DNA from: Flavobacteriaceae bacterium
Lineage (GTDB): Bacteria; Bacteroidota; Bacteroidia; Flavobacteriales; Flavobacteriaceae
DNA length: 64,000 bases
Reading direction: 5' to 3'
NCBI GenBank assembly: GCA_947488595.1
Contig: CANKZI010000007.1
Coordinates: 1-64,000 of the forward strand
Shown here: piece after piece, positions 8,857 to 17,142 of the stretch
How positions within the stretch are numbered: position 1 is the stretch's first letter
How the letters are laid out: each line of letters starts with the position of its first letter
Translations under genes and position numbers: made by a program
The notes under the pieces: generated by a model
What the model saw: the letters and a program-made list of their open reading frames with translations, nothing else
The model's database searches: none
Told to the model about the DNA's origin: nothing

Positions 8857-10287
8857 ATGCCAACAAACAAAAAAACTAAAATTGTAGCCACGCTAGGTCC
8901 TGCATGTAGTACGAGAGAAGTCTTAAAGGACATGATTGATGCAGGAGTAAATGTATTTAGAGTGAATTTTTCTCACGCAGATTACGATGATGTAAAATCG
9001 AAAATCGATTTAATCAGAAGTCTTAATGATGAATTTGGATACACCACCGCTATTCTTGGCGATTTGCAAGGCCCAAAACTTCGCGTCGGCGTAATGAAAG
9101 AAGATGTTGTCGTTAATCCTGGCGACATCATTACTTTTCAAACTGCCGAAGACATTCCGGGTACAGCCGAACGTGTATATATGAACTACAAGGAGTTTCC
9201 ACGTGATGTGAATCCTGGCGAAAAAATCCTTTTGGATGACGGAAAATTAATGTTCGAAGCTTTAGAAACCAATGGTACAACCGAAGTGGTGTGTCGCGTT
9301 ATTCAAGGCGGACCGTTGAAATCTAAAAAAGGGGTCAATTTGCCAAATACCAAAGTTTCATTGCCCGCATTAACCAAAAAAGACATTAAAGATGCCATTT
9401 TTGCGATTGAACAAAAAGTCGATTGGATTGCGCTTTCTTTTGTCAGAACTGCTGAAGATTTAATGGAATTGCAAGATTTAATTGCCAAACATTCTGACCA
9501 TAAAATTCCAATTATCGCCAAAATAGAAAAGCCAGAAGGTGTTGAAAATATTGATAAAATTGTAGCTTATTGTGATGGTTTGATGGTTGCTCGTGGCGAT
9601 TTGGGTGTTGAAGTCCCAGCGCATGAGGTTCCGTTGATTCAGAAAAAATTGGTAAACAGAGCCAAAACCGCGAGAATTCCTGTAATCATTGCTACCCAAA
9701 TGATGGAAACCATGATTACCAGTTTAACGCCAACGCGAGCCGAAGTGAACGATGTAGCCAATTCGGTTATGGATGGTGCCGATGCAGTAATGCTTTCAGG
9801 CGAAACTTCGGTTGGAAATTACCCAGTTCAAGTTATCGAAAAAATGACTCAAATTATTGAAGCCGTTGAGGATTCGCCATTAATTCAAGTACCACAAAAC
9901 ACGCCACAGGTAAGAACCAAAAGATTCATTACCAAATCGATTTGTCACCACGCAGCAATGATGGCCAATATTATCAAAGCCAAAGCGATTTGTACCTTGA
10001 CCAATAGCGGTTATACTGCTTTTCAAATTTCGGCATGGCGTCCGAGTGCACACATTTTAGTATTCACATCCAATAAAAGAATTTTAACGCAGCTCAACTT
10101 GCTTTGGGGTGTTAAATCTTTTTATTATGATAAATTTGTTAGTACCGATGATACTGTTACTGATGTAAACGAAATTGCCCGCCAAAAAGGATTTGTCGAC
10201 AAAGGCGATTTTCTTATTAACCTTGCTGCTATGCCAGTTACCGATAAAGGAATGGTAAATACATTAAGGGTTTCAGAAATAGAATAA
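8857..10287 (+). CDS. pyk: Pyruvate kinase
   Basis: Converts phosphoenolpyruvate plus ADP to pyruvate plus ATP, the last step of glycolysis. The 476 residues start TKIVATLGPACSTREVL and include NFSHADYDD (substrate-loop Asn/Ser) and GDLQGPKLRVG. PIIAKIEKPEGVENID carries the catalytic Lys and metal-binding Glu, and VARGDLGVEVP the Asp. The ATQMMETMI segment and the C-terminal allosteric domain are present. A strong bidirectional terminator follows. Confidence 0.97.
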   Translation: MPTNKKTKIVATLGPACSTREVLKDMIDAGVNVFRVNFSHADYDDVKSKIDLIRSLNDEFGYTTAILGDLQGPKLRVGVMKEDVVVNPGDIITFQTAEDIPGTAERVYMNYKEFPRDVNPGEKILLDDGKLMFEALETNGTTEVVCRVIQGGPLKSKKGVNLPNTKVSLPALTKKDIKDAIFAIEQKVDWIALSFVRTAEDLMELQDLIAKHSDHKIPIIAKIEKPEGVENIDKIVAYCDGLMVARGDLGVEVPAHEVPLIQKKLVNRAKTARIPVIIATQMMETMITSLTPTRAEVNDVANSVMDGADAVMLSGETSVGNYPVQVIEKMTQIIEAVEDSPLIQVPQNTPQVRTKRFITKSICHHAAMMANIIKAKAICTLTNSGYTAFQISAWRPSAHILVFTSNKRILTQLNLLWGVKSFYYDKFVSTDDTVTDVNEIARQKGFVDKGDFLINLAAMPVTDKGMVNTLRVSEIE

Positions 10288-10306
10288 CTTTAAAATTTAT
10301 GGAAAT

Positions 10307-10343
10307 AAAAAAAGCCGAATCTGCAATTTATTCGGCTTTTTTT
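10307..10343. terminator. Bidirectional terminator between pyk and the HD-hydrolase gene
   Basis: A perfect 14-bp stem (AAAAAAAGCCGAAT at 10307-10320, ATTCGGCTTTTTTT at 10330-10343) with a 9-base loop. A-run and T-run on both sides let it work for pyk (+) and for the convergent minus-strand gene, whose stop codon overlaps its right end. Confidence 0.92.
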
Positions 10344-10995
10344 ATTGAATTCCTTCCCATTCTGCATAAAACTGCTCCAAAAATTTCTCCATAAAAAGAT
10401 GGCGATTATGAGCGATGGTTTTACCCGTGTTGGTATTCATTTTGTCTTTTAGCAACAACAATTTCTCATAAAAATGGTTCAAAGTTGGACTTTCACTATT
10501 TTTATAAGCTGCTTTTGTCATGTTCAATATTGGTAAAATTGCAGGATCATACAAGGCGCGGTTTTTAAATCCGCCATAATTAAAAGTGCGTGCAATTCCG
10601 ATAGCACCCAAAGCATCCAGTCGGTCGGCATCTTGTACAATGTCAAGTTCAATGGACTTAAAATTTTTATCAAAATTACCTCCTTTGAACGAAATGTTTT
10701 CGATAATTGCCACCACATGAATAATTATTACTTCTGGGACATTAAGGTTTTCAAGAAAGGCTCTTGCGGTTTTTGGACCAATAATTTCATCGCCATCATA
10801 AAATTTACTGTCTGCAATATCATGAAGTAAAGCGCCTAATTGCACTACTAAAACATCACAATTTTCGTTTTTGGCAATCTGCAAAGCGTTTTTATAAACA
10901 CGCTCAATATGAAACCAATCGTGACCGCCCTCGGCATTTTGAAGTTGTTGTTTTACAAAAATAATTGTAGCATCAATAATTGCGTTGTTGTTCAT
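10342..10995 (-). CDS. HD-domain phosphohydrolase
   Basis: A metal-dependent phosphohydrolase of the HD superfamily, similar to YedJ-type proteins. Visible motifs are GGHDWFHIERV (first His), ALLHDIADSKF (the HD pair) and VQDADRLDALGAIGIART (distal Asp), all expected in this subfamily. About 217 residues, soluble. An ATG four codons upstream (11007) is possible; I prefer MNNNAIIDATI at 10995. The substrate (nucleotide or other phosphoester) cannot be inferred. It follows the desaturase gene by about 33 bases, so cotranscription is likely. Confidence 0.85.
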   Translation of the reverse strand: MNNNAIIDATIIFVKQQLQNAEGGHDWFHIERVYKNALQIAKNENCDVLVVQLGALLHDIADSKFYDGDEIIGPKTARAFLENLNVPEVIIIHVVAIIENISFKGGNFDKNFKSIELDIVQDADRLDALGAIGIARTFNYGGFKNRALYDPAILPILNMTKAAYKNSESPTLNHFYEKLLLLKDKMNTNTGKTIAHNRHLFMEKFLEQFYAEWEGIQ

Positions 10996-11028
10996 AAATG
11001 GTATCAACTTCTAAATAGAAATTATAAA

Positions 11029-12018
11029 TTATCCAATTACTGCAGGCTGTACCCATTTGAAAATTTGAGATTCAGCCGGAATGACCAATCGTTCAGATAT
11101 TTTTGCCATTCTTGCGGGTAATTTCAACAAATAATCGCGGGCTTTTTCGGCTTCGTCTGTCAGTCCTGATAATTTTTCGATTTCCCATTTTTCAATAAGT
11201 TTTTGCATAATATCAACATAATCATTGGCTGTATAAACACCAATGCGTTGTGCAGAATCGGAAAAATCAAGAAAAGCAGAACTTATTTTTTCGCCTGATT
11301 CTCTTAAAAATTGAGCAGGCATTACGATTTTTTGCTTCATCATATAATTAAAAGCCAAAAGCATTTCGCTTGGATCAACTTTAAAAATCTGATTTACAAA
11401 TTCGCTATAAGCGTGATGATGTCTCATTTCGTCTCCAGCAATCATCTTGCAAATTTTAGACAATTTATTATCGCCATAAGATTTGGCCAATTGCGCCACA
11501 CGATTGTGTGAAATATAAGTCGCCAATTCCTGAAAACTTGTGTAAACAAAATTTTTGTAAGGATCTCTTCCTGTGCCGATATCAAATCCATCGGCAATCA
11601 AATGCTGTGTTGTTATTTCGATTTCTCGCATGTTCACACGACCAGATAAATAAAGGTATTTATTGAGCAAATCCCCATGACGGTTTTCTTCGCCTGTCCA
11701 TTGGCGCACCCAACGTGACCAACCATTTTTTTCGACTTGACCTACGCCATCGACGTCCATTAGCCAAGATTCGTAGGTTGGCAGTGCTTCTTCGGTAATG
11801 GTATCGCCTACGAGTGTTACCCAAAAATCATAAGGTAAATCTTTGGCGATTTCTCGTAACTCTTTTACTTCTTCAAAAAAGTTTTCGCTTTCAGAATTGG
11901 GCAAAAAATCAGTTGGCTGCCATATTTTTTCGACAGGAATCAGATATTGGTCAACAAAACCATCAACTTTGCTTTCTAGAAATTGCATGACTTCTAGTCG
12001 GATATTTTTAATAGACAT
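11029..12018 (-). CDS. Acyl-ACP desaturase (ferritin-like di-iron)
   Basis: Introduces a cis double bond into acyl-ACP using a di-iron centre, O2 and ferredoxin-type electrons. The 329 residues carry the two ligand-helix motifs TGEENRHGDLL and AGDEMRHHHAYSEF (E-x-x-R-H type), in the spacing of the plant-type stearoyl-ACP desaturase family. No membrane segments, so it is the soluble class rather than the membrane three-histidine class. Its neighbour upstream is an acyltransferase (plsC), which fits a role in membrane lipid composition. Confidence 0.9.
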   Translation of the reverse strand: MSIKNIRLEVMQFLESKVDGFVDQYLIPVEKIWQPTDFLPNSESENFFEEVKELREIAKDLPYDFWVTLVGDTITEEALPTYESWLMDVDGVGQVEKNGWSRWVRQWTGEENRHGDLLNKYLYLSGRVNMREIEITTQHLIADGFDIGTGRDPYKNFVYTSFQELATYISHNRVAQLAKSYGDNKLSKICKMIAGDEMRHHHAYSEFVNQIFKVDPSEMLLAFNYMMKQKIVMPAQFLRESGEKISSAFLDFSDSAQRIGVYTANDYVDIMQKLIEKWEIEKLSGLTDEAEKARDYLLKLPARMAKISERLVIPAESQIFKWVQPAVIG

Positions 12019-12070
12019 TCAAAATAGTATTTAAAATTAAGGATTTAGCTTTGGACTAAATTCCGTTTTG

Positions 12071-12808
12071 TTAATTTTTTATTGCGTTGACAATGACTTG
12101 CTCTGTTTTTTGAAGTATATCTTCAAAACTAAAATCTTTGACCGCCAAAGCGTGATGAACTGTAAATGTAAGGCGATTTCCTAAACCAAAAGGGAAAAAT
12201 CCGTATTTAACAAATTCCCAAGAGTTGTTTATGGTTATTGGAACAACATAAGCTGATGGTGCATATTTGCATAAAATTTTTAATCCGCTTTTTGAAAATT
12301 CTTTTGGTTTTCCGTTTTTGCTTCTTGTTCCTTCCGGAAAAATCACTGCTGAACGTTGGTGCTTTTCAATGTATTCTGACAATCCTTTTATTAACGGAAT
12401 GGCTTGTTTTGAATCTTTGCGATCAATAAGTACAGAACCTCCATGATTCAAATTAAAAGAAATACTGGGAATGTTGCGCCCTAGTTCTTTTTTACTAACA
12501 AATTTGGGATGGAATTTTCTTAAAAACCAAATCATTCCAATTATATCATATAAACTTTGGTGATTGGCAACAAAAATGATGGGAACATTTTTCGGAATGC
12601 TTTCACGATTTTCAAAAACAAAAGAAGTTCCTAGCAAATGACCAATTCTCAAAAGTATAGCATTAAGATAATCCACACTTTTTTTATGAGCTTGGTAACC
12701 AAAAACCCTAAAGCAAATCCACTGTATGGGATGAAAAACCAACAATGCCAATAAAAAAAGCAACATGCTTATGAATGACAAAGGATAAGATATAATTTTT
12801 TCCATCAA
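12071..12808 (-). CDS. plsC: 1-acyl-sn-glycerol-3-phosphate acyltransferase (copy 1)
   Basis: Transfers a second acyl chain to lysophosphatidic acid to make phosphatidic acid at the inner membrane. Shows the HX4D motif in NHQSLYD and the glycerophosphate-binding FPEGTRSKNGKPKEF motif. A hydrophobic N-terminal segment (residues about 10-35) anchors it. 245 residues is normal. The first two codons are both Met; either could start. The window holds a second, different PlsC-family gene at 19688, so one of the two may act on another lysolipid. It is divergent from recA. Confidence 0.88.
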   Translation of the reverse strand: MMEKIISYPLSFISMLLFLLALLVFHPIQWICFRVFGYQAHKKSVDYLNAILLRIGHLLGTSFVFENRESIPKNVPIIFVANHQSLYDIIGMIWFLRKFHPKFVSKKELGRNIPSISFNLNHGGSVLIDRKDSKQAIPLIKGLSEYIEKHQRSAVIFPEGTRSKNGKPKEFSKSGLKILCKYAPSAYVVPITINNSWEFVKYGFFPFGLGNRLTFTVHHALAVKDFSFEDILQKTEQVIVNAIKN

Positions 12809-13022
12809 ATGTTAAAATTTCGAGGTAAAAGTACAAAATTTATATTTATTCAAAAAACAACAAGTACATCTTGTGCTTTTTCTAATTGATAATAGCTGCA
12901 ATTACTTAGGTTTAAAAAATTAAAGAATAAATTTATTTGTATACCTACAATCACCTATTGTCATATAATAAAATATTCGTTATTTTTACGAAAATTAAAC
13001 GCCAAATTAAATGAAAGAAAAG

Positions 13023-14027
13023 ATGAGTACCGAGAAAGAATCAAAATTAAAAGCCTTACAATTAACATTAGACAAACTCGACAAAACCTACGGAAAAGGC
13101 ACCGTAATGAAAATGGGTGATAAAGCTGTAGAGGAAGTCGAAACCATTTCGTCAGGTTCTTTAGGACTTGATTTGGCTTTGGGTGTAAACGGTTATCCAC
13201 GCGGAAGGGTTATAGAAATTTATGGCCCAGAATCATCTGGAAAAACTACCCTAACATTGCATGCCATTGCCGAAGCTCAAAAAGCGGGAGGAATAGCTGC
13301 TTTTATAGATGCTGAACATGCTTTTGACCGAAATTATGCCGAAAAATTAGGTGTAGATATTGAAAATTTAATCATGTCGCAACCAGATAACGGTGAACAG
13401 GCCTTAGAAATAGCCGAAAATCTAATCCGTTCTGGCGCTATTGATATTGTGGTTATTGACTCTGTTGCTGCGTTAACTCCAAAAAGTGAAATCGAAGGTG
13501 AAATGGGCGATTCAAAAATGGGTCTTCATGCACGTTTGATGTCGCAAGCGTTGAGAAAATTAACTGGAACCATTAGCAAAACTAACTGTACTGTGTTTTT
13601 CATTAACCAATTGAGAGAAAAAATTGGCGTGATGTTTGGCAATCCCGAAACGACCACAGGTGGAAATGCCTTGAAGTTTTATGCTTCCGTCCGTTTGGAT
13701 ATTCGTCGTTCCTCGCAAATTAAAGAAGGCGATAATGTAATCGGGAACAGAACCAAAGTTAAAGTTGTAAAAAACAAAGTTGCGCCACCTTTTAAAACTG
13801 CCGAATTTGATATTATGTATGGTGAAGGTGTTTCTAAAACAGGCGAAATCCTTGATCTGGCTGTCGAATTTGAAATTGTAAAAAAAGCAGGATCTTGGTT
13901 CAGTTATGGTGAAACTAAATTAGGACAAGGTCGCGATGCTGTAAAATCATTGATCAAAGACAATCCAGAATTGGCAGATGAGCTAGAACTCAAAATCAAA
14001 GCGCATATTAAAGAAACCAGCAAATAA
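13023..14027 (+). CDS. recA: Recombinase RecA
   Basis: Forms filaments on single-stranded DNA for homologous recombination and triggers LexA-type self-cleavage where present. Motifs: Walker [11 protein letters not shown], Walker [12 protein letters not shown]2-loop region [35 protein letters not shown] prefer the second Met ([14 protein letters not shown]), which is the flavobacterial N-terminus and has AAGAAAAG just upstream; the first Met at 13011 would add four residues. Length about 334. Followed by a terminator. Confidence 0.97.
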   Translation: MSTEKESKLKALQLTLDKLDKTYGKGTVMKMGDKAVEEVETISSGSLGLDLALGVNGYPRGRVIEIYGPESSGKTTLTLHAIAEAQKAGGIAAFIDAEHAFDRNYAEKLGVDIENLIMSQPDNGEQALEIAENLIRSGAIDIVVIDSVAALTPKSEIEGEMGDSKMGLHARLMSQALRKLTGTISKTNCTVFFINQLREKIGVMFGNPETTTGGNALKFYASVRLDIRRSSQIKEGDNVIGNRTKVKVVKNKVAPPFKTAEFDIMYGEGVSKTGEILDLAVEFEIVKKAGSWFSYGETKLGQGRDAVKSLIKDNPELADELELKIKAHIKETSK

Positions 14028-14032
14028 TATTT

Positions 14033-14055
14033 AAAACCCGATTTTTTCGGGTTTT
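14033..14055 (+). terminator. Terminator after recA
   Basis: AAAACCCGA (14033-14041) pairs with TCGGGTTTT (14047-14055) around a 5-T loop, then a T-run. It lies 5 bases after the recA stop. Confidence 0.88.
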
Positions 14056-14133
14056 TTTATTTTTAACGCAACCCGTTCTAAAATTTTACATCTAAACGAC
14101 ATGAAAGAAAATAATAGCTTTAAAGTATTTAAA

Positions 14134-14547
14134 ATGAAAAAAATTGTACTGATTTTACTATCAGTTTGGACATTAAATTCCTGTAGTTTAAACAATGACC
14201 AACCCAATTACTATTTTGAAGTATTGCCTGTCGAAAGCTTTACTGTTCCAGAAAGTTTTGATATGAATGGCATTTACGAAATAAAATTAACCTACAAAAG
14301 ACCAACAGATTGCTATTTTCAAGAAGGCATTTATTATGAAAAATCAGGGCAAACTAGGATTATTGGTATTCAAACCAGGGTGCTTGAAAACAATGATTGT
14401 ATGCCGTTGGATGAAGCACCAATTGAAGTCAAATTTAATTTTGAATGCACGCCTGGTAACACCCATTATATTTTTAAATTTTATAAAGGCGAGGATGCCA
14501 ATGGAAATAATATTTTTGAAGAAGTAAACATACCTGTAAACTATTAA
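14134..14547 (+). CDS. Small lipoprotein of unknown function
   Basis: About 137 residues starting MKKIVLILLSVWTLNSCSLN, a lipoprotein signal peptide with the acylated Cys in LNSCS. The mature part contains several cysteines (DCYFQEG, NNDCMPL, FECTPGN) and beta-rich sequence. I do not recognise the family. An in-frame ATG at 14101 would prepend 11 polar residues before the signal, so I choose 14134. It lies 18 bases upstream of an ECF sigma factor gene and is probably in the same transcript; a link to the signal sensed by that system is possible but unproven. Confidence 0.75.
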   Translation: MKKIVLILLSVWTLNSCSLNNDQPNYYFEVLPVESFTVPESFDMNGIYEIKLTYKRPTDCYFQEGIYYEKSGQTRIIGIQTRVLENNDCMPLDEAPIEVKFNFECTPGNTHYIFKFYKGEDANGNNIFEEVNIPVNY

Positions 14548-14564
14548 TTAATTTTTATCATTCA

Positions 14565-15116
14565 ATGCCTGTGGGTTTAGAATTACTAATTGCTGATTGC
14601 AAAAGGAATGATACCAAAGCCCAAGCGCAAATCTACAAGTTGTTTGCAGCTAAGTTTTTTGGTGTCTGCCTTAAGTATTCAGGTAATTATGCGGAAGCAC
14701 AAGATAATTTACAAGACGGGTTTTTGATTATTTTTAATAAAATTGATCAATTTAATTTTAAAGGTTCTTTTGAAGGCTGGGCTAAACGGATAATGATCAA
14801 CAATGCACTTCAAAAATACAGAGGCGTTCGATTTTTACAAATTGTCAATGAAGATTTAGCCGAAGAAGAACCTGTCGAAATTGAAGCCGAAAATGTTTCG
14901 CTTGATTACCTTATCGGAATCATACAAGAGTTACCAGAACGTTACCGTTTGGTTTTTAATTTGTATGTTCTTGATGGCTATTCACACAAGGAAATCGCGG
15001 AAATGCTAGAAATTACAACAGGAACAACAAAATCTAATTTGGCACGCGCCCGGATGATTTTGAAAGAAAAAATAGACATTCACACCGGTAAAAAAACAGT
15101 ACCATCAGCAAAATGA
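14565..15116 (+). CDS. RNA polymerase ECF-type sigma factor
   Basis: A 183-residue sigma-70 family (ECF) protein. Region 2 is visible in AEDNLQDGFL-type sequence (NYAEAQDNLQDGFLIIFNK) with FEGWAKRIMINNALQKYR. Region 4 is LPERYRLVFNLYVLDGYSHK, followed by EIAEMLEITTGTTKSNLARAR, a helix-turn-helix that binds the -35-type element. The stop overlaps the next gene by four bases (ATGA at 15113-15116), so its partner is translationally coupled. This is the usual layout for a sigma/anti-sigma pair in Bacteroidota. Confidence 0.92.
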   Translation: MPVGLELLIADCKRNDTKAQAQIYKLFAAKFFGVCLKYSGNYAEAQDNLQDGFLIIFNKIDQFNFKGSFEGWAKRIMINNALQKYRGVRFLQIVNEDLAEEEPVEIEAENVSLDYLIGIIQELPERYRLVFNLYVLDGYSHKEIAEMLEITTGTTKSNLARARMILKEKIDIHTGKKTVPSAK

Positions 15117-16717
15117 GTGATAAAACAAATTTAGACCGACTGTTTCAAGAAAAATTCAAAGATTTTGAGTTCGAACCTAACGAACAGGTTTGGAAAAATA
15201 TTGAAGCAGCTTTGAAAGACGACAAGAAAGACAGAAAAGGGATTCCGTTTTGGTGGCGCCTTTCTGGTATTGCAGCAGCATTGATTATTGGTTTTTTTGT
15301 ATTGCATTTTATTTTTAATTCGGATGACCAACAAAATGGCATTGTAATTGAACAAAATGACAACAATATTAAAAACGAATCGGCTGATGCAATTGTAAAG
15401 CAATCAAAAAACTCAGATAGTTTAAATAGCATTAAATTGAATTTGGATAAAATCAATAATATTAATGTTGAAGAAAAAGTTGTCGAAGCAAACACTAAAA
15501 CAATTAAAACAACTTTTAAAAAGAACCAAAGCAAAGCGAATTTGGATTCGAAAAATCCAGCCTCAATTGACTCAAAAAAAATACAAAACAACAACAAAGG
15601 TGTTGCCAACCAATCGCATAAAAAAGCAATAAAGAGTGCTAAAAATGCAGTAAATCAAAATATTCAAAATGGCGCAGTTGCGTATTATTATAAAAAAGAT
15701 AACACGATTAAAACAGACATAATTAGTAATAAAGTCGATGCGAATGCGCAAGAAGTTGACAAAAAACCAACACAAAACGATACAGAGATCGCTTTAATCA
15801 ACAACAATAAAGATAAAGCTGAAACCATAAAAAAAGACCTTTCAATTGATACCATTATAACGGCAAAAAGCAAAGGCGCTATTGCTAGTGAAACAATTGA
15901 TAACAATAAATTAGATTCGGCAGCTATTGCTACTGTCGTTCCTAATGCGCTGGAAGAATTGCTTAAAGAAAATGAAAAAGAAAAGAAGATTGCTGAAACT
16001 AACTTAAATAGGTGGCAGATTACCACTAATGTTGCCCCTATTTATTTTAGTTCAACTTCAAAAGGCTCACCGATTCATTCGCAATTCTCAGAAAATGACA
16101 AAAAATCTGATAACAATATGAGTTTCGGTGTTGGTGTCAATTATGCTGTTAACAAAAAATTATCCGTTCGAACAGGTGTTAACAAATTGAGCATGGATTA
16201 CAACACCAACGATGTGGTTTTTTATGCTGGACTAGGCGCCAAAGGTTTTAGCAATGTTACCCCTTCTGCCAATGCTACGTCTATTGAAGTAATGAACAAT
16301 CAAGATGTTGAAGCCGCGAGTTTATTGCCTTTTGAGAACGGTTTACAAGATTTGAATCAAGGCGCCATCCTCCAACGCATGGGTTATATTGAATTGCCTG
16401 CAGAAATGTCGTATAAAGTGATTGACAAAAAATTTGGCGTGACTTTGATTGGCGGAATGAGCACACTTTTTTTGAATGAAAATGAAATCACTGTTTTATC
16501 GCCAGGTCTATCTGCAAGTCTTGGCAGTGCGAATAACCTTAACGATATTCACTTTAGTTCTAATATCGGAATTGGTTTTAAATACAGCTTTTGGAAGGCA
16601 TTTGAAGTGAATTTTGAGCCGATGTTCAAATACCAAATTAATACTTTTAGTAAAGAATCAGGTAATTTTAAACCCTACTTTATCGGATTGTATTCGGGTT
16701 TAAGTTTTAAATTTTAG
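15113..16717 (+). CDS. Anti-sigma-like membrane protein with outer-membrane beta-barrel-like C-terminus
   Basis: A 534-residue protein translationally coupled to the sigma factor. Residues 1-45 are polar and acidic (FQEKFKDFEFEPNEQVWKNI, the cytoplasmic segment seen in sigma-linked proteins). A single transmembrane helix follows at about 47-66 (LSGIAAALIIGFFVLHFIF). Next comes a long Asn/Lys-rich low-complexity linker (about 70-290), and then a C-terminal region (300-534) of alternating beta strands ending in aromatic LYSGLSFKF, as in OmpA/porin-like barrels. I infer an anti-sigma role from position, topology and coupling; no classical zinc anti-sigma motif is visible. The linker could span the periplasm. 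Confidence 0.7.
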   Translation: MSDKTNLDRLFQEKFKDFEFEPNEQVWKNIEAALKDDKKDRKGIPFWWRLSGIAAALIIGFFVLHFIFNSDDQQNGIVIEQNDNNIKNESADAIVKQSKNSDSLNSIKLNLDKINNINVEEKVVEANTKTIKTTFKKNQSKANLDSKNPASIDSKKIQNNNKGVANQSHKKAIKSAKNAVNQNIQNGAVAYYYKKDNTIKTDIISNKVDANAQEVDKKPTQNDTEIALINNNKDKAETIKKDLSIDTIITAKSKGAIASETIDNNKLDSAAIATVVPNALEELLKENEKEKKIAETNLNRWQITTNVAPIYFSSTSKGSPIHSQFSENDKKSDNNMSFGVGVNYAVNKKLSVRTGVNKLSMDYNTNDVVFYAGLGAKGFSNVTPSANATSIEVMNNQDVEAASLLPFENGLQDLNQGAILQRMGYIELPAEMSYKVIDKKFGVTLIGGMSTLFLNENEITVLSPGLSASLGSANNLNDIHFSSNIGIGFKYSFWKAFEVNFEPMFKYQINTFSKESGNFKPYFIGLYSGLSFKF

Positions 16718-16769
16718 GTTAATCATTGTTTTATTTAGTTTATTTTATTACTCGGGGTAATAAAAAGAG

Positions 16770-16791
16770 AAAGCCCTTTTCGATGGGCTTT
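16770..16791. terminator. Terminator after the sigma/anti-sigma cluster
   Basis: AAAGCCC (16770-16776) pairs with GGGCTTT (16785-16791), 8-base loop, followed by T's on the plus strand. It sits between convergent genes and may also serve the minus-strand XRE gene, although the T-run on that side is broken. Confidence 0.82.
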
Positions 16792-16792
16792 T

Positions 16793-17029
16793 TTATTGCG
16801 TAGATTTATCAAAAAGAAATAATTTATTTGGATCAATGGACAATGCTTTCGCAATTTTGAATATTGTATTTAACGATGTACTTATTTCGGCTCTTTCAAT
16901 TCTTCCAATTTGGTTAATTGGAATGTTTGCGTCGTTTGCTAACATTTCTTGAGAAAGATTTAGGCTAATTCTAATTTTTCTTATGTTTTCTCCAAACTTA
17001 ATCAAGAAGATTCTTTCATCATTTTCCAT
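16793..17029 (-). CDS. XRE-family helix-turn-helix regulator
   Basis: A 78-residue single-domain DNA-binding protein (start MENDERIFLIKFGENIRKIR). The HTH is RISLNLSQEMLANDANIPIN with QIGRIERAEISTSLNTIFKI following, the Cro/C1/XRE pattern. An upstream Met at 17068 would add 13 hydrophobic residues unlike the family, so I use 17029. It is divergent from the frameshifted HExxH lipoprotein gene. The intergenic region between them holds a palindrome (17064-17079) that could be its operator. Confidence 0.85.
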   Translation of the reverse strand: MENDERIFLIKFGENIRKIRISLNLSQEMLANDANIPINQIGRIERAEISTSLNTIFKIAKALSIDPNKLFLFDKSTQ

Positions 17030-17063
17030 TGTTGAAAATTGAAGAAATACTAAAAAAATTATA

Positions 17064-17104
17064 AACACATATTTGTGTTATTTTAAAATATTTTAATAAA
17101 TTTG
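17064..17104 (+). promoter_or_regulatory. Candidate operator/promoter between the XRE gene and the HExxH lipoprotein
   Basis: AACACA (17064-17069) and TGTGTT (17074-17079) form a perfect 6-bp inverted repeat with a 4-base centre. A TAAATTTG -7 box lies at 17097-17104 and a TTG inside the palindrome (17073-17075) is 21 bases upstream, slightly longer than consensus. A regulator bound to the palindrome would cover the -33 region of the rightward promoter. Binding by the neighbouring XRE protein is inference. Confidence 0.45.
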
Positions 17105-17142
17105 AAGGAATAATATTAACTTTAACCTAATAATTTAAAGAA

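Noticed and set aside
15131..16026. Several minus-strand reading frames inside the anti-sigma-like gene
   Set aside because: They arise from the Asn/Lys-rich linker read in reverse (Phe/Leu/Ile-rich) and mimic membrane proteins; the plus-strand gene is coupled to the sigma factor and is the real one.
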